Shown piece after piece: positions 5,696-6,839 of a stretch of DNA of 6,839 nt. The notes under the pieces are model-generated. The model worked only from the letters and a program-made list of their open reading frames with translations, did no database searches and was not told the origin of the DNA. The stretch is taken from assembly GCA_018700655.1 (NCBI GenBank), contig JABIUG010000146.1, forward strand, positions 1 to 6,839, read 5' to 3'. The stretch is from Rhodospirillaceae bacterium. Its GTDB lineage: Bacteria; Pseudomonadota; Alphaproteobacteria; SP197. The translations under genes and the position numbers were made by a program. Within the stretch, counting starts at the first letter, position 1. Every line of letters begins with the position of its first letter.

Positions 5696-6839
5696 TCACT
5701 GCTGGAAAGCGAAGCTGGCTTCGAACGGCTCGCGTTGCGGATTGCCCAGAATGTAATCTGCCGCCCGTGAGGCGATCATCTGGGTCGGAGAGTTGAGGTT
5801 GGCGCTGACCACGCGCGGCATGACCGAGGCATCGACCACACGCAGGCTCTCCATGCCGTGGACCCGCAACTCCGCATCCACCACAGCTCCGGCATCGTTA
5901 CCCATGCGACAGGTGCCACAGGGGTGGAAATCGGTCCTCACCTCGTTACGCACGAGTTCCTCAAGTTCCTTGTCGGTCTTGGCATCGGCGTGCGCGCCCA
6001 GTTCCTTGCCATAGAGTTCCGCAAAGGCCGGCTGCGAAACAAGGTCGCGCATCTTCTTGACGCCTTCGACCAGTTCCCCGAGGTCAAACGGGTCTTTCAG
6101 ATAGTCGAAATGCAGGGCGGGTTTGTCGCCCGGATTGGCCGACTTCAGTGCCAAATGGCCACTGCTCCTGGGGCGCAGTTGATCGATCTGAATGTTGAAG
6201 GCCTGAAGCAGCTTGATCTTCTCACCCTGATACTCATAACCCGTGGGGCCCAGATGATATTGCAGGTTGGGATAGTCGACCTCGTCATTGCCCCGGACCA
6301 GACCACCGGCCTCGTAGATGTTCGAGGAAGCCGGGCCGGTGCGGGTCAACATCCACTGGGCACCGGCCATGAGCTTGTTGAACGGCTGATCCACGCGGTG
6401 CATGGGGAAGGACTTTCTGCACGTGAACTGAAGCGCGACGGCAGCATGATCCTGCAGGTTCTGGCCCACACCGGCCAGATCAAGCCGGGTTTCGATGCCC
6501 ATGGCACGCAGATGGTCAGCCGGACCAATGCCCGAAAGCATCAGTGTCTGGGGTGAGTTGATCGCTCCGCCCGATAGGATGACTTCCTTCTCGGCCTCGA
6601 CGCTGTGGCGCTCCCCCCTGTGCTCAAAGACGATGCCCGAGGCGCGGTTGCCATCCACGATGATGTTCTGAACCATCGCGCCGGTCTTCAGGGTGAGGTT
6701 GCCGCGCGAGAGTGCAGGTTTCAGATGGGCGACAGCGGCGCTGCAGCGACTACCGTTGCGGATAGTGCTGTCCAGTCGGGCAACACCTTCCGGTTGAAAG
6801 CCGTTCAGGTCTTCCGAGCGTCCCTGGCCGGAACTGGTA
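5696..6839 (-). CDS. GMC-family FAD oxidoreductase, choline dehydrogenase-like (5'-partial)
   Basis: C-terminal 380 residues of a flavoenzyme that oxidises an alcohol; the reading frame is open to the right edge (codons from 6838), so the ATG at 6676 is internal. About 150-180 residues, including the N-terminal FAD GxGxxG fold, are outside the window. Visible features (counting from 6838): NGSRCSAAVAHLKPAL near the left end, a near-match to GMC signature 2 (GAINSPQTLMLSGIG, with Thr where an aliphatic residue is usual), GVGQNLQDH, a BetA-like SSNIYEAGG segment (Glu176), HPCGTCRMG with His305, and SANLNSP with Asn349. His305 and Asn349 are 44 residues apart, the same spacing as catalytic His466 and Asn510 of choline oxidase, so the active-site pair is intact. 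Overall it resembles BetA, but many GMC enzymes annotated as choline dehydrogenase act on other alcohols, so no symbol is given. It probably heads or belongs to a transcript with the methyltransferase. Confidence 0.88.
   Translation of the reverse strand, partial: TSSGQGRSEDLNGFQPEGVARLDSTIRNGSRCSAAVAHLKPALSRGNLTLKTGAMVQNIIVDGNRASGIVFEHRGERHSVEAEKEVILSGGAINSPQTLMLSGIGPADHLRAMGIETRLDLAGVGQNLQDHAAVALQFTCRKSFPMHRVDQPFNKLMAGAQWMLTRTGPASSNIYEAGGLVRGNDEVDYPNLQYHLGPTGYEYQGEKIKLLQAFNIQIDQLRPRSSGHLALKSANPGDKPALHFDYLKDPFDLGELVEGVKKMRDLVSQPAFAELYGKELGAHADAKTDKELEELVRNEVRTDFHPCGTCRMGNDAGAVVDAELRVHGMESLRVVDASVMPRVVSANLNSPTQMIASRAADYILGNPQREPFEASFAFQQ

Noticed and set aside
5858..6556. Plus-strand open frame of 232 codons opposite the GMC dehydrogenase
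   Set aside because: The minus strand encodes conserved GMC active-site motifs across the same stretch; the plus frame looks like a shadow.
6674..6676. ATG as the start of the GMC dehydrogenase
   Set aside because: The frame stays open to the window edge and the 54 upstream codons encode conserved GMC sequence.
1..6839. A novel defence, mobile or RNA-based system
   Set aside because: Almost all bases are occupied by five metabolic genes with intact family motifs; gaps are 16, 27 and 35 nt, and no repeats, integrase, transposase or structured RNA is visible.

Overview
This GC-rich window looks like chromosomal catabolic DNA from a proteobacterium, most likely an alphaproteobacterium. That placement rests on base composition, gene style and family resemblance, not on a phylogenetic marker. 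It holds five protein-coding genes in two convergent groups, almost no intergenic space, and no RNA gene, insertion sequence, CRISPR array or long repeat that I can see.

Region 1 (1-4930, + strand) is part of a leucine/isovalerate catabolism operon. It starts inside the gene for the biotin-carrying alpha subunit of methylcrotonoyl-CoA carboxylase (only about 4-5 N-terminal residues are cut off). The stop codon of that gene overlaps the start of an isovaleryl-CoA dehydrogenase gene (ATGA). After a 27-nt gap comes an ANL-superfamily acyl-CoA synthetase of the ACSF2/medium-chain type. Isovaleryl-CoA dehydrogenase makes 3-methylcrotonyl-CoA and the carboxylase converts it to 3-methylglutaconyl-CoA. 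The synthetase probably activates a free short or branched acid that feeds the pathway or a linked one. The carboxylase beta subunit, methylglutaconyl-CoA hydratase and HMG-CoA lyase are not in the window; a beta-subunit gene would be expected upstream.

Region 2 (4947-6839, - strand) holds a class I SAM-dependent methyltransferase gene (TTG start with a strong ribosome binding site) preceded by a GMC-family, choline-dehydrogenase-like flavoenzyme that runs off the right edge of the window. The two are 35 nt apart on the same strand and are probably co-transcribed. Their substrates cannot be read from the sequence, and nothing shown here links them to leucine breakdown.

I looked for an undescribed system and did not find convincing evidence of one. 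The points most worth a second look are the gene order and the uncharacterised ligase in the leucine operon, a His-to-Tyr change at a normally ATP-contacting site of the carboxylase, and the methyltransferase/GMC pair.
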